NCBI GenBank assembly: GCA_023410675.1 | Contig: JAEYPM010000068.1 | Coordinates: 1-30,254 of the forward strand | Origin: Bacillota bacterium | Lineage (GTDB): Bacteria > Bacillota > Clostridia > Lachnospirales > Cellulosilyticaceae | DNA length: 30,254 bases | Direction: 5' to 3' | Part shown: positions 1-7,695 of the stretch, piece by piece | Layout of the letters: the number at the start of each line of letters is the position of its first letter | Numbering within the stretch: the first letter of the stretch is position 1 | Program-made: the position numbers and the translations under genes | Notes under the pieces: generated by a model | Told to the model about the DNA's origin: nothing | The model's database searches: none | Seen by the model: the letters and a program-made list of their open reading frames with translations, nothing else

Positions 1-891
1 TTTGATGAAGACCATGAAATAGGAGAAGCAACAGTAAAGCTTGTTTTAGATAATACGAAGACCATAAGTTCTTCTGTTATTGAAGGCATTACTTCAAGCT
101 TCATTGAAAAGTTTAATACTAAAGTGATGGGGGTGATTGCAACCTCGTATACTTTTGATCAGTTATATCCAGATCAAGATCCTGAAATACCTGTAAGTAT
201 TGCAAGAGATTATGTTATCAATGCAACAAGGGCTCCTATTGAAATTGAAAAGGAGTTTGTGCTTCCTACTCAAAAAGGAGGAAAAATGTCAAGTTTTAAC
301 CAAACCACATGTGGCATGACTGCAATGTTTATTCTTTTTCTTTGTATTTTATGGGGATCAACCAATATACTTGAGGAAAAACTATCAGGAACCTTAACAA
401 GACTAGCATTGTCACCAGTAAGTTTATTTACAATATTAAGTGCAAAGCTTACTTATATTGGTATACTTTCCTTCATGCAATTTGCTGTATTTTTTGGAAT
501 AGGGCATTTTGCGTTGCAGGTTCCAGTGGGCAATGTATTTTTACTTGTTCTTCTTAATGTAGTATTTATACTTCAAGCAGCATCATTAGGACTATTAATA
601 TCTGTCCTTTCAAAGTCAAGAATTAGTGCTATTGGACTTTCGTTTTTTGTGATTATGTTGTTATCTCCTTTAGGTGGATTATGGTTTCCGCTAGAACAAG
701 TACCTAAGTCACTGCAAACAATAGCATCCTTTTTACCAACAGGAGCTTTTATGATAGGCATTGAGAAGATAATTATTAAAAATTTGGGGATCTCTTCAAT
801 TATCAATGAATTGATCGTGATTGGCACATTTTTCTTGATTAGTTTTATTGCAAGTATTAAGATAGGGATATTAAGAAGAGTATCAAATTAA
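1..891 (+). CDS. ABC-2 type transporter permease, C-terminal part (5' end outside window)
   Basis: The reading frame is open from base 1, so the start lies upstream of the window. About 296 residues are visible. The first ~95 are soluble and resemble the extracytoplasmic domain between the first two helices of ABC2_membrane_3 permeases. They are followed by a run of five or so hydrophobic segments. Just after the first of these is the family-typical E-K-L-S-G-T-L-T-R-L-A-L-S-P stretch, and near the end G-G-L-W-F-P-L-E-Q-V-P, both common in drug/lipid exporter permeases of this class. The protein would act in the cytoplasmic membrane with an ATPase probably encoded upstream. The substrate cannot be inferred. 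The next gene starts 51 bases downstream on the same strand and may be co-transcribed. Confidence 0.85.
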   Translation, partial: FDEDHEIGEATVKLVLDNTKTISSSVIEGITSSFIEKFNTKVMGVIATSYTFDQLYPDQDPEIPVSIARDYVINATRAPIEIEKEFVLPTQKGGKMSSFNQTTCGMTAMFILFLCILWGSTNILEEKLSGTLTRLALSPVSLFTILSAKLTYIGILSFMQFAVFFGIGHFALQVPVGNVFLLVLLNVVFILQAASLGLLISVLSKSRISAIGLSFFVIMLLSPLGGLWFPLEQVPKSLQTIASFLPTGAFMIGIEKIIIKNLGISSIINELIVIGTFFLISFIASIKIGILRRVSN

Positions 892-942
892 GAGGTTCAT
901 AGAATTTTTCATTTTAGAATACTGAAGAATTTGGGGGCAGAG

Positions 943-1647
943 ATGTATCAAAAAATAGCTGTAGTTACAGGAGCAAGTAGTGGAATTGGTAAGGCAATCT
1001 CAGAGAGACTTATTAAAGAGAGCTTTAAAATTGTGGCAAATGGAAGAACGTGTGATTTGGTTTTTGATAAAGAAAGCCAAAATGTAGCAACTGTAACAAG
1101 TGATTTATTGCTAGAAACAACACCTAAGGAGCTTCTTCAAAGTGCACTTGATCAATTTGGAGGTTGCGGCTATTTATTTGTGAATGCTGGAACTATTGAG
1201 TCGGGAAGTATTGAAGATATAGATATTGATAAGCTATGTAAAATGGTACGCCTAAAGGTTGAAGCTTCTTATAGAATAATATATACTTTTTTAAAACATT
1301 TCAAAAAAGTAGGCTCAGGTCATATTATTATTACATCCAGTGTACTAGGAACAAAAACAAGAGAACATTCAGGTACTTATTCGGGCTGTAACTATGCATT
1401 AGAAGCACTTGCTGAAGCTCTAAGAATGGAATTATCTGATACAGATATTCAAATTTCATGTATTGAGCCTGGATTAGTCCAAACAAATCTTCATAAGGAC
1501 TGGGCTATTCATCCAAAAGAACTATTAAACATTTCAAATACATTAATGCCTGAAGACATTGCACAAGCTGTAATGGAAATCATCACTAAACCATCACATA
1601 TTAGAATTCCTAAATATATGATTATACCCAAGGGACATAAAATATAA
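943..1647 (+). CDS. Short-chain dehydrogenase/reductase (SDR) family protein with altered catalytic tetrad
   Basis: This 234-aa Rossmann-fold protein has an N-terminal nucleotide-binding motif T-G-A-S-S-G-I-G (about residues 9-16) and an N-A-G motif near residue 85, both typical of classical SDRs. Its length fits the family. I chose ATG 943 over the in-frame TTG at 931 because GGGGG lies at proper distance only from the ATG. The catalytic Ser (I-T-S-S) and Tyr (T-Y-S-G-C-N) are present. However, the Lys four residues after Tyr is Asn, and the Asn normally found in the V-N-L helix motif is Arg (V-R-L-K). It may therefore be a weak or non-oxidoreductase SDR relative. It follows the ABC-2 permease by 51 bases. 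The substrate is unknown. Confidence 0.85.
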   Translation: MYQKIAVVTGASSGIGKAISERLIKESFKIVANGRTCDLVFDKESQNVATVTSDLLLETTPKELLQSALDQFGGCGYLFVNAGTIESGSIEDIDIDKLCKMVRLKVEASYRIIYTFLKHFKKVGSGHIIITSSVLGTKTREHSGTYSGCNYALEALAEALRMELSDTDIQISCIEPGLVQTNLHKDWAIHPKELLNISNTLMPEDIAQAVMEIITKPSHIRIPKYMIIPKGHKI

Positions 1648-1737
1648 GGTTAATTATCATTTTCAAAAACTAAGAAAGTGTGTATAATGATTGATAGTGA
1701 TTATAATTTATGGAAAGAAGAATAAGGGAGGAAGAAC

Positions 1738-2409
1738 ATGAGAGACATCTTAGAACTCTTTATAAGCCCAGAAGAGTGTGCAAAAGAGATACTAAACACA
1801 AAAGGAGAAAGAACCATACGTAAGGCACTTATTACTATTGCTAAAGTAGTCGTTCTTATTGGTTGTATTATGGGGTTATCTTTTAAGACTAGTTTACCTA
1901 ATATTTTAGGACTGCTATCTAAGACAAATCCTGATATAGTCAATCAAATCAATGAGCTAAGTGCCACGAACTTAGGAGCATTCTCTGTTGTAGTAACGCT
2001 TTTTCTCATAATCCTCCTGTATTGTGCAACGATTTTGTCTGCTCTTATTATGGCTGTGTTATTATTTGTCATTAAGGCAATTATGGGCGGAGAGGCAACT
2101 TTTAAACAACTATTTAGGGTTACACTTTATTCACAAGTAATATATAGTAGTATCATGCTTGTTACTCAAGTATGCACTCTGGTTGCATCACTAACAGTTG
2201 CAGGCGTTATTGCATCCTTCATAATCCTTATTATCGGTATCTTTCAGTTTTGGTATCTTATATTTATTGTTGTTGGATATAATATTGTTAATAAGGTTAG
2301 TTTCTTAAAAAGTATCCTTGCAGCTTTTATGATGCAAGGCGTTTTATGGGGGGTTCAGCTTGGGTTGTTATTATTATCAGGCGTAGCCATGCCCGGGCTT
2401 GTTTCCTAA
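1738..2409 (+). CDS. Yip1-like integral membrane protein
   Basis: This 223-aa protein has a short charged cytoplasmic N-terminus (about 30 residues) that starts with an F-I-S-P-E-E-type motif. Roughly five hydrophobic segments follow, with a G-G-E-A-T-F-K-Q loop in the middle. This layout, with a conserved GG-x-x-x-F/x-x-Q loop between helices, is that of bacterial Yip1-domain membrane proteins, whose function in bacteria is poorly defined. The start is supported by AGGGAGGAAG just upstream of ATG 1738. Its stop overlaps by four bases the stop of the converging gene on the other strand. The family assignment is from pattern only and is moderately sure; membrane location is sure. Confidence 0.7.
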   Translation: MRDILELFISPEECAKEILNTKGERTIRKALITIAKVVVLIGCIMGLSFKTSLPNILGLLSKTNPDIVNQINELSATNLGAFSVVVTLFLIILLYCATILSALIMAVLLFVIKAIMGGEATFKQLFRVTLYSQVIYSSIMLVTQVCTLVASLTVAGVIASFIILIIGIFQFWYLIFIVVGYNIVNKVSFLKSILAAFMMQGVLWGVQLGLLLLSGVAMPGLVS

Positions 2410-2834
2410 AGGTTTATAATACCCTTAGGCTCAAAATTTTTATCCATAGACCAAGTTGTAGCCGTTCCATTTTTTAGAATATACACAGCAATCGACTTAT
2501 GAAAATCTTCAAAAAGCCCTTTATCTCGCCAATCTTTTAGAAATTTGCGGGATGGATGCTCGCAAATTTCATTTCTAAAATCATCACTATCTATTAGACT
2601 GAGTGCTCCACTTATTCGTATTTGGATACCATTACAGCTAAAGCATAGTTCAACCTTATTATTTTTTGTAATTTGTGCGTGGACTTCCTTCATGGTTGCA
2701 GTGTGAAAAATAATACCTGTCTCATCAGCACGATATAGAAACATAGCTCGAACATGTGGCTGTTCATTATCAACTGTTGCTAAATAAAAAACAGGGTTAT
2801 CGCTAATGAGTTTAAAAATATCTTGTTTTGTCAT
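2406..2834 (-). CDS. Pyridoxamine 5'-phosphate oxidase-fold flavin-binding protein
   Basis: This 142-aa protein has the split-barrel PNPOx-like pattern. An N-terminal helix is followed by F-Y-L-A-T-V-D-N-E-Q-P-H-V-R-A-M-F (about residues 16-32), then strands containing I-I-F-H-T-A-T-M-K-E-V and V-E-L-C-F, typical FMN-contacting segments of single-domain PNPOx relatives. Such small proteins usually bind FMN or F420 and are often annotated as general-stress or NimA-like reductases; the physiological substrate is unknown. A ribosome site (GGAGGGATA) precedes ATG at 2834. It converges on the Yip1-like gene with a four-base overlap of stop codons and is probably monocistronic. Confidence 0.82.
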   Translation of the reverse strand: MTKQDIFKLISDNPVFYLATVDNEQPHVRAMFLYRADETGIIFHTATMKEVHAQITKNNKVELCFSCNGIQIRISGALSLIDSDDFRNEICEHPSRKFLKDWRDKGLFEDFHKSIAVYILKNGTATTWSMDKNFEPKGIINL

Positions 2835-2939
2835 ATTTATCCCTCCATTATTTTTATTTGAGAATTATATTCATTGTATAAAATATAGAGAAAATAAAAT
2901 ATGGCTAAATATGCAACTTATAGGTTCATTTGTGCAATA

Positions 2940-3965
2940 TTATTGATTTAATAGTTTTTTATATTCTTTTGGCGTCATGCCGTACCATTTCTTAAATACT
3001 TTTCTAAAAGAAGACGGATCAATAAAACCAAGTAAATAGGTAATATCTTCAGTAGAATAGTTCTCTTTTAAATATTTTTTGACAAGTTCTTTTCTTGTAG
3101 TGAGAAGTAATTTACTAAAGGTAGTTCCTTCATTTTTCAAATGCATTTGAAGGGAGCGTGTACTCATGGATAGAAGATTAGCAATAAAGGACAGAGATAA
3201 GTTTTCATTATCCATGTAAGACAAAATAAGCTTTTTTACTTCTCTCGTTATCAGGAAATGGGGCTCAATTTGCGATAAAAACTCATCTGCATAATGCTCA
3301 AAATGAATAAGCAGGGTTTCGCTTGGCATAATAACAGGAGTATTGGTTATCCCCTTGTTCATAATCATGTAGTTTTGACTTTGATCAAATAAAACAGGGC
3401 AGTTAAATATTTTTTGATAGTCCTCAAGTGATGGAGGCTTTGAATGGGCAAACCCCACTTCTATTGGATGAATAGCTTTTCCACTAACATTGCATGCAAT
3501 AAAAATAAGACTTGAAAAGAAACCCTCATAGCAATGTCTTGAAACAGGGGGAGCATCTTTAGGTATGGTTAAAAATATAGTCATTTTATCAAAGATTGTT
3601 TCGATACGTGGTGTTACTAAATTTCCAATAATAGCGGAGTACTTGTGAAACTTATGAAAGGCTTCGCCTACAGTTTGGCAATTCATCATCATATAACCTA
3701 AGATGGACCAGTTTCCAGTATGTGCATACTGTCCCATATGAAGCCCTAAATAGGGGTCTTGTGTGAGAAGAGCTGCTACGTTTTCTGCTAAAATATATTT
3801 TTCTACGGGGATTCTATCATCAGGTGAGGAAAGAATATTAGGGCTTATTCCTACTAACTCATAAAATGGCTCCATGTCTAATTGTGCATCATTAAGGTAG
3901 CCTATAATTTGTGCGAGTGCACCAACAGACACATAATAAGAGGATTTTTTTACCTTATCGGACAT
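2940..3965 (-). CDS. AraC-family transcriptional regulator (Arabinose_bd N-terminal domain type)
   Basis: This 341-aa regulator has an N-terminal ligand/oligomerisation region of about 200 residues resembling the OruR/Arabinose_bd type (hallmarks such as the early G-I-S-P segment and the G-L-H-M-G-Q-Y-A-H-T-G-N-W-S-I-L-G-Y segment). A C-terminal AraC/XylS double helix-turn-helix occupies about residues 245-335. Its second HTH carries the family signature-like F-I-D-P-S-S-F-R-K-V-F-K-K-W-Y-G-M-T-P-K-E-Y. I use ATG 3965 rather than an in-frame ATG at 3995 because AAGGAGG sits ten bases before it. The gene is divergent from a glycerate kinase, with ~250 bases between, and the two could form a regulator-target pair. 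The ligand is unknown. Confidence 0.9.
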   Translation of the reverse strand: MSDKVKKSSYYVSVGALAQIIGYLNDAQLDMEPFYELVGISPNILSSPDDRIPVEKYILAENVAALLTQDPYLGLHMGQYAHTGNWSILGYMMMNCQTVGEAFHKFHKYSAIIGNLVTPRIETIFDKMTIFLTIPKDAPPVSRHCYEGFFSSLIFIACNVSGKAIHPIEVGFAHSKPPSLEDYQKIFNCPVLFDQSQNYMIMNKGITNTPVIMPSETLLIHFEHYADEFLSQIEPHFLITREVKKLILSYMDNENLSLSFIANLLSMSTRSLQMHLKNEGTTFSKLLLTTRKELVKKYLKENYSTEDITYLLGFIDPSSFRKVFKKWYGMTPKEYKKLLNQ

Positions 3966-4002
3966 CAACGAGGCCTCCTTTTTTATAGACTTCACTTGTA
4001 AA

Positions 4003-4139
4003 CCTAAAGTTCATTATAAATCGATTGTTTATATTATAACACCTAAGCTTTAAGCTGGATATAGGATTTAATATAGAGGATTTACTATATGGATTTGCTT
4101 AGGAAAAACTTTAAGGCACTTAATATACTTAACTTTAAG
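4003..4139. promoter_or_regulatory. Divergent control region with three AACTTTARG repeats
   Basis: The segment between the AraC-type regulator and the glycerate kinase contains AACTTTAAG at 4107-4115 and again at 4131-4139 (direct repeats, 24 bp apart). An 8/9 match lies on the other strand at 4003-4011. A minus-strand TATAAT lies at 4013-4018 and may be the -10 box of the regulator gene. Direct repeats at this sort of spacing are typical AraC-family half-sites, so these could be the regulator's own operator; this is inference. Confidence 0.4.
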
Positions 4140-4218
4140 ATGATAAAAATAGAGGTAGGCTAGAGAATGTGTTTATGAAGCATTATAGAATCAAAAGACT
4201 ATGGAGTAGGTGTGTTTT

Positions 4219-5463
4219 ATGAATCAGTTAAGAAAAGATGCTTTTGAAATAATAAGTAGCTCTATAAAGGCAGTTTTGCCAGAAGAGCCTGTTAGAAAAG
4301 CCTTAGAAAAAAAGGAGTTTAATAAAAAGGTAGTGGTTGTTGCTATTGGTAAAGCAGCTTGGAATATGGCAGCAGCAACAAAACAAGCTTTAAAAAATAT
4401 GGTGTCAAAGGGAATTGTTATTACAAAGTATGGGCATACCCAAGGGCCTATTGAAGGATTCCTGATGGTTGAGGCAGGACATCCTGTGCCTGATAGAAAC
4501 TCAATTAAAGGAGCGACAAAGGTTTTAGAACTTGTTAAGGACCTTACAAAAGAGGATGAGCTGATTTTACTTATATCAGGCGGAGCCTCTTCTTTATTTG
4601 AAAAGCCAATGGAAGATGCAGATTTAGAAGATATCATAGATATCACCAATCAACTATTAAGATGTGGGGCAGATATCACAGAAATCAATACTATTAGAAA
4701 GCACCTTTCAAATGTAAAAGGCGGAAGGTTTGCTTTAGCGTGCAATGGAGCAAATATCTATGCTATTGTTTTATCAGATGTTGTAGGGGACCGTTTAGAT
4801 GTGATAGCTTCAGGACCCGCCTATCCAGATGCATCAACATCTCAAGATGCTTTAGCTATTATTGATAAGTATAAGCTTCAAGTAAGTGATAAACTAAGAA
4901 GGATTATTCAAATAGAAACGCCTAAAAAAGTAACAAACTGTGAAACCATTATTGTAGGAAGTGTGAGTAAGCTTTGTGAAGCTGCAAAACAAGCAGCCAT
5001 AAGACTTGGTTACCATACTATAGTTTTATCTTCTACTTTAGATTGTGAGGCTAAAGAAGCAGGCCAATTTATAGCAGCTATTGCACGGGAAATAAAACAT
5101 AAAGAAAGCATTAAACCCCCTTGTGGGATTATTTTAGGAGGGGAGACTGTTGTTCATGTTAAAGGAAAAGGTAAGGGAGGTAGAAATCAAGAACTCGCTC
5201 TAAGTGCCAGCTTAGGTATTGAAAACCTAGAAGATGTTGTTATTTTCTCACTAGGCTCGGATGGAACAGATGGCCCAACTGATGCTGCAGGAGGTATTGT
5301 AGATGGAGGAACAGTAAGGCGTATGAAAGAGGCAAATATAGACCCTATAGGCTATCTCGCAAATAATGATGCCTATCATGCACTTAAAGCAAGTGATGAT
5401 CTAATTGTTACAGGAGCAACTGGAACTAATGTGAATGATTTAATTGTATTATTATGCCGTTAA
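4219..5463 (+). CDS. Glycerate 2-kinase (GckA/TtuD type, DUF4147-MOFRL)
   Basis: This 414-aa protein phosphorylates D-glycerate, giving 2-phosphoglycerate in the usual members of this family, and feeds lower glycolysis. The N-terminal DUF4147 domain shows G-K-A-A-W-N-M-A near residue 45, E-A-G-H-P-V-P-D near residue 90, L-I-S-G-G-A-S-S-L near residue 120 and V-L-S-D-V-V-G-D near residue 190. The C-terminal MOFRL domain shows G-G-E-T-V-V, G-G-R-N-Q-E-L-A-L and S-L-G-S-D-G-T-D-G-P-T-D-A-A-G. I choose ATG 4219 over GTG 4210 because GGAGTAGG is correctly spaced only from the ATG. The gene is divergent from the AraC regulator and ends in a long hairpin that begins within its last codons. It may serve glyoxylate, tartrate or sugar-acid breakdown; no partner enzyme is adjacent. 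Confidence 0.92.
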   Translation: MNQLRKDAFEIISSSIKAVLPEEPVRKALEKKEFNKKVVVVAIGKAAWNMAAATKQALKNMVSKGIVITKYGHTQGPIEGFLMVEAGHPVPDRNSIKGATKVLELVKDLTKEDELILLISGGASSLFEKPMEDADLEDIIDITNQLLRCGADITEINTIRKHLSNVKGGRFALACNGANIYAIVLSDVVGDRLDVIASGPAYPDASTSQDALAIIDKYKLQVSDKLRRIIQIETPKKVTNCETIIVGSVSKLCEAAKQAAIRLGYHTIVLSSTLDCEAKEAGQFIAAIAREIKHKESIKPPCGIILGGETVVHVKGKGKGGRNQELALSASLGIENLEDVVIFSLGSDGTDGPTDAAGGIVDGGTVRRMKEANIDPIGYLANNDAYHALKASDDLIVTGATGTNVNDLIVLLCR

Positions 5464-5503
5464 AACACGCATCACTAAAAATCATGCATGTTTTAACGGC
5501 ATA
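5453..5503. terminator. Long hairpin at the glycerate kinase 3' end
   Basis: Arms 5453-5472 and 5484-5503 form a 20-bp stem with a single C-A mismatch and an 11-base loop. The left arm includes the last codons and the stop codon of the glycerate kinase gene. There is only a weak T tract (GGGTTTT, 15 bases later), so it may be a terminator of poor strength or an RNA-stabilising structure between the convergent genes. Confidence 0.6.
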
Positions 5504-5562
5504 TCCATAATGCCTGGGTTTTGTGCTATTTGAAATTACTTGATTTATCACTAAACTATATC

Positions 5563-6420
5563 TTATATTTTTTTGTTTTTATAGCCTGAAAGATGAAGCG
5601 ACTTAAATATGTAAGGGGCAATGAGTGTAATCCATGTGCCTAAGATAAAATAGCGTACCAAGTCACTGATGAGGGTTTTAGGAAGCATACTCTTTAACAA
5701 TGATTTAAGTATTATTGCTACTGAGAGACCGAAAATATATTTAATAATTTGCTTTGGTAGCTGAGTCTTTGGGTTAAATTGAATATATTTATCTTCTATG
5801 GAATAGCCTAGCAAGAAACCGAAAAATAGGCCACAAGACTTGTACAAATCAGCTGAATCATTAAATATGAGCAAACATAATGTAAAAGGAATAAAGATAA
5901 CCATCAGAATATATTTTTGCCCAATAGACTTAGGTTGTCTAAAAAGATATTCAAATAAGAAGGCTATTGCAATACCTAAAAGAGCACCAACTAAGACGTC
6001 TTTTGGCCAATGAACACCAAGATACAATCTAGATACAGCAACTAGAAAAATAATGATACTACATACAATATAAAGCCATATTTTATTATACTTTTTCATA
6101 ATAAATCCATAGAATGCAGCAGTAGTTTGTGTATGCCCGCTTGGGAAAGAATGACCTGTAGCAGTTTCTACTCTTAAATGCCTTAAATGCTCTACATCAA
6201 GAGGCCTTGGTGATCTAAAGATTGATTTAATGACACCATTAGCAACAGAACTAAATAAAATAGTAAAAGATAACTGATAACCATATTTTTTGTCAATACA
6301 CCAATAGATGAGTGTTAACAAGAATATATAGATGGATTCTTCACCAAGTGTGGTAATCGCAACAAAAAAGTTATCCAAAAATGGATTTGAAAAACTTTGA
6401 ATAAATTCAAGCGTTTGCAT
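5563..6420 (-). CDS. PAP2-family membrane phosphatase
   Basis: This 285-aa polytopic membrane protein has all three acid-phosphatase/lipid-phosphatase motifs: K-S-I-F-R-S-P-R-P (K-x6-R-P, about residues 65-73), P-S-G-H-T (about residue 93) and S-R-L-Y-L-G-V-H-W-P-K-D (S-R-x5-H-x3-D, about residue 130). Family members dephosphorylate undecaprenyl pyrophosphate, phosphatidate or phosphatidylglycerophosphate on the outer face of the membrane; which applies here cannot be told. A C-terminal extension of about 120 residues carries four or five further hydrophobic segments, longer than minimal PAP2 enzymes. GGGAGGT precedes ATG at 6420. A minus-strand TATAAT at 6451-6456 is a plausible -10 box. Confidence 0.9.
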   Translation of the reverse strand: MQTLEFIQSFSNPFLDNFFVAITTLGEESIYIFLLTLIYWCIDKKYGYQLSFTILFSSVANGVIKSIFRSPRPLDVEHLRHLRVETATGHSFPSGHTQTTAAFYGFIMKKYNKIWLYIVCSIIIFLVAVSRLYLGVHWPKDVLVGALLGIAIAFLFEYLFRQPKSIGQKYILMVIFIPFTLCLLIFNDSADLYKSCGLFFGFLLGYSIEDKYIQFNPKTQLPKQIIKYIFGLSVAIILKSLLKSMLPKTLISDLVRYFILGTWITLIAPYIFKSLHLSGYKNKKI

Positions 6421-6544
6421 AAATACCTCCCATAAATAAATGTTGTGTCAATTATATCATTATTTTCTATATATTATAATATTAACACAAATTAATAATT
6501 ATAACTTGAATGGGCACAAGTTTATGCAATTTTAGGGGATTTTG

Positions 6545-6634
6545 ATGAGTTTTAAGGAGCGTTTTAAAGGGTATAAAGATTTTGATAAACTTATTTTACA
6601 TAAGCTTAATGTTATAGAAGAATTTGCCAAATAG
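6545..6634 (+). CDS. Possible 29-aa small protein
   Basis: ATG 6545 is preceded by TTAGGGGATTTTG, a usable ribosome site, and opens a 29-codon frame that is basic and amphipathic (starts M-S-F-K-E-R-F-K, ends I-E-E-F-A-K). Only 11 bases after the stop there is an imperfect hairpin followed by eight T residues, which suggests a short transcription unit here. The product could be a small protein, or the region could be a small RNA. No family is recognised. Confidence 0.3.
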   Translation: MSFKERFKGYKDFDKLILHKLNVIEEFAK

Positions 6635-6645
6635 AAAGCAAATAC

Positions 6646-6685
6646 ACCATTTACCCAAATATTTTTGGATAATGGTCTTTTTTTT
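6646..6685 (+). terminator. Rho-independent terminator-like hairpin with T8 tract
   Basis: ACCATT (6646-6651) pairs with AATGGT (6671-6676), with an inner CCAAA/TTTGG-type pairing and two mismatches. A run of eight T follows (6678-6685). It lies between two genes that do not need it in this orientation, apart from the possible small ORF at 6545-6634. Confidence 0.55.
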
Positions 6686-6789
6686 GTAATTTTTTAGCAA
6701 AATAGATTCATCAAACTAAAAAAAATAATTTAAGTTAGTTAAATGTTGAGAATATTATACAAAATTGTACAAAATTATTATAGCTTTTT

Positions 6790-6819
6790 TTGATAATAAA
6801 TGGTAAAATTACTTATAAA
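6790..6819 (+). promoter_or_regulatory. Sigma-A-like promoter upstream of the 195-aa gene
   Basis: TTGATA (6790-6795) and TATAAA (6814-6819) are separated by 18 bases. The start codon of the next gene is ~225 bases downstream, leaving a long leader. Confidence 0.4.
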
Positions 6820-7043
6820 ATAGAAATTGATATAGGGAATGGGAAAGCATTTTTATTATTGGCTTGAAAGGAAACTAGATATTAAGGAGGTGTATTCCTT
6901 TAATATAAAATATAGATTATAGGAAAGACTTATGTTATTTAATTTTATTTGAGAGAAGGGACTTTAGGGTGTTTTGAAAACAAAGAGATCTTAAAGCAAA
7001 TGAAAAATAGTACTAGGTTTTTAAGTACATGAGGGGGAGCAAG

Positions 7044-7631
7044 ATGGAAGAGAGAAAAAAAGAGGCTTATGTGTATTTGCTTTATGTGCTTATGCAAGAA
7101 ATAAAGGCATTGGCAGAACGAAGATATGTTTCGCTTAATCAAGCAGAAGAATCTTTTGAAGATATTTGGGATATGATATTTACATTTCATAACTTCCCGA
7201 ATCAAATATATAGTAAGGTTGGAACCTTTGATGAACCGTGGTTTTGGCTTTTTCTTAACAATAGGCATATGACAAGATCAGGAATCTTTAGGAGAGAATT
7301 TGAAAGATATTTAGGCAACTATACCATTGAAGAATTTACATTTGATGAGCCATGGAAGAAACTGAGTCAAATGGAGCAAAACCAAGTCATTATTGAACTA
7401 AATAAAGAGCTTACAAAAACTCATTATTTACATGGTGCTATTGTCAATGCTCTTGCAAAAAAAGAAAGTCTAGAGGTCGTTTTACTTGAAGTTTTTAAGG
7501 ATGATGCTATTTTTTATGCTGAAACGCAATTAACTTGGGAAGGCATTCCGAAAAAGGGTGTTGATACAAAAGGACCTCTTTATAGGATCTTTAATAGCTT
7601 TGAGGAATGGGAGAATAGTAAAATAAGTTGA
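7044..7631 (+). CDS. Uncharacterised 195-aa soluble protein
   Basis: I do not recognise this family. The frame starts best at ATG 7044, seven bases after GGGGGAG; an in-frame ATG at 7029 has no ribosome site. The product is highly charged, with no signal peptide or membrane segment. It seems mostly helical at the N-terminus (E-E-R-K-K-E-A-Y-V-Y-L-L-Y-V-L-M-Q-E). The five-residue motif F-D-E-P-W occurs twice (about residues 62-66 and 99-103), which hints at a duplicated unit. It ends with Y-R-I-F-N-S-F-E-E-W-E. It lies 64 bases before proA on the same strand, but proA has its own ribosome site and nothing links the two functionally. Confidence 0.75.
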   Translation: MEERKKEAYVYLLYVLMQEIKALAERRYVSLNQAEESFEDIWDMIFTFHNFPNQIYSKVGTFDEPWFWLFLNNRHMTRSGIFRREFERYLGNYTIEEFTFDEPWKKLSQMEQNQVIIELNKELTKTHYLHGAIVNALAKKESLEVVLLEVFKDDAIFYAETQLTWEGIPKKGVDTKGPLYRIFNSFEEWENSKIS

Positions 7632-7695
7632 GATATGAAGCGATATGTAGTATGATAGTGATTATTAAAATGATCGAAAAGTTAGGTGATTACAT

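Larger units (their letters stand above)
6421..7043. other. Long gene-poor gap between the PAP2 gene and the 195-aa gene
   Basis: This ~620-base AT-rich stretch holds a possible 29-codon ORF with its own terminator-like hairpin (6545-6685, described separately) and a promoter-like pair at 6790-6819. It also holds a stretch around 6870-6900 with AAGGAGG that is not followed by a long ORF. I see no tRNA-like or riboswitch-like fold by eye. Confidence 0.5.
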
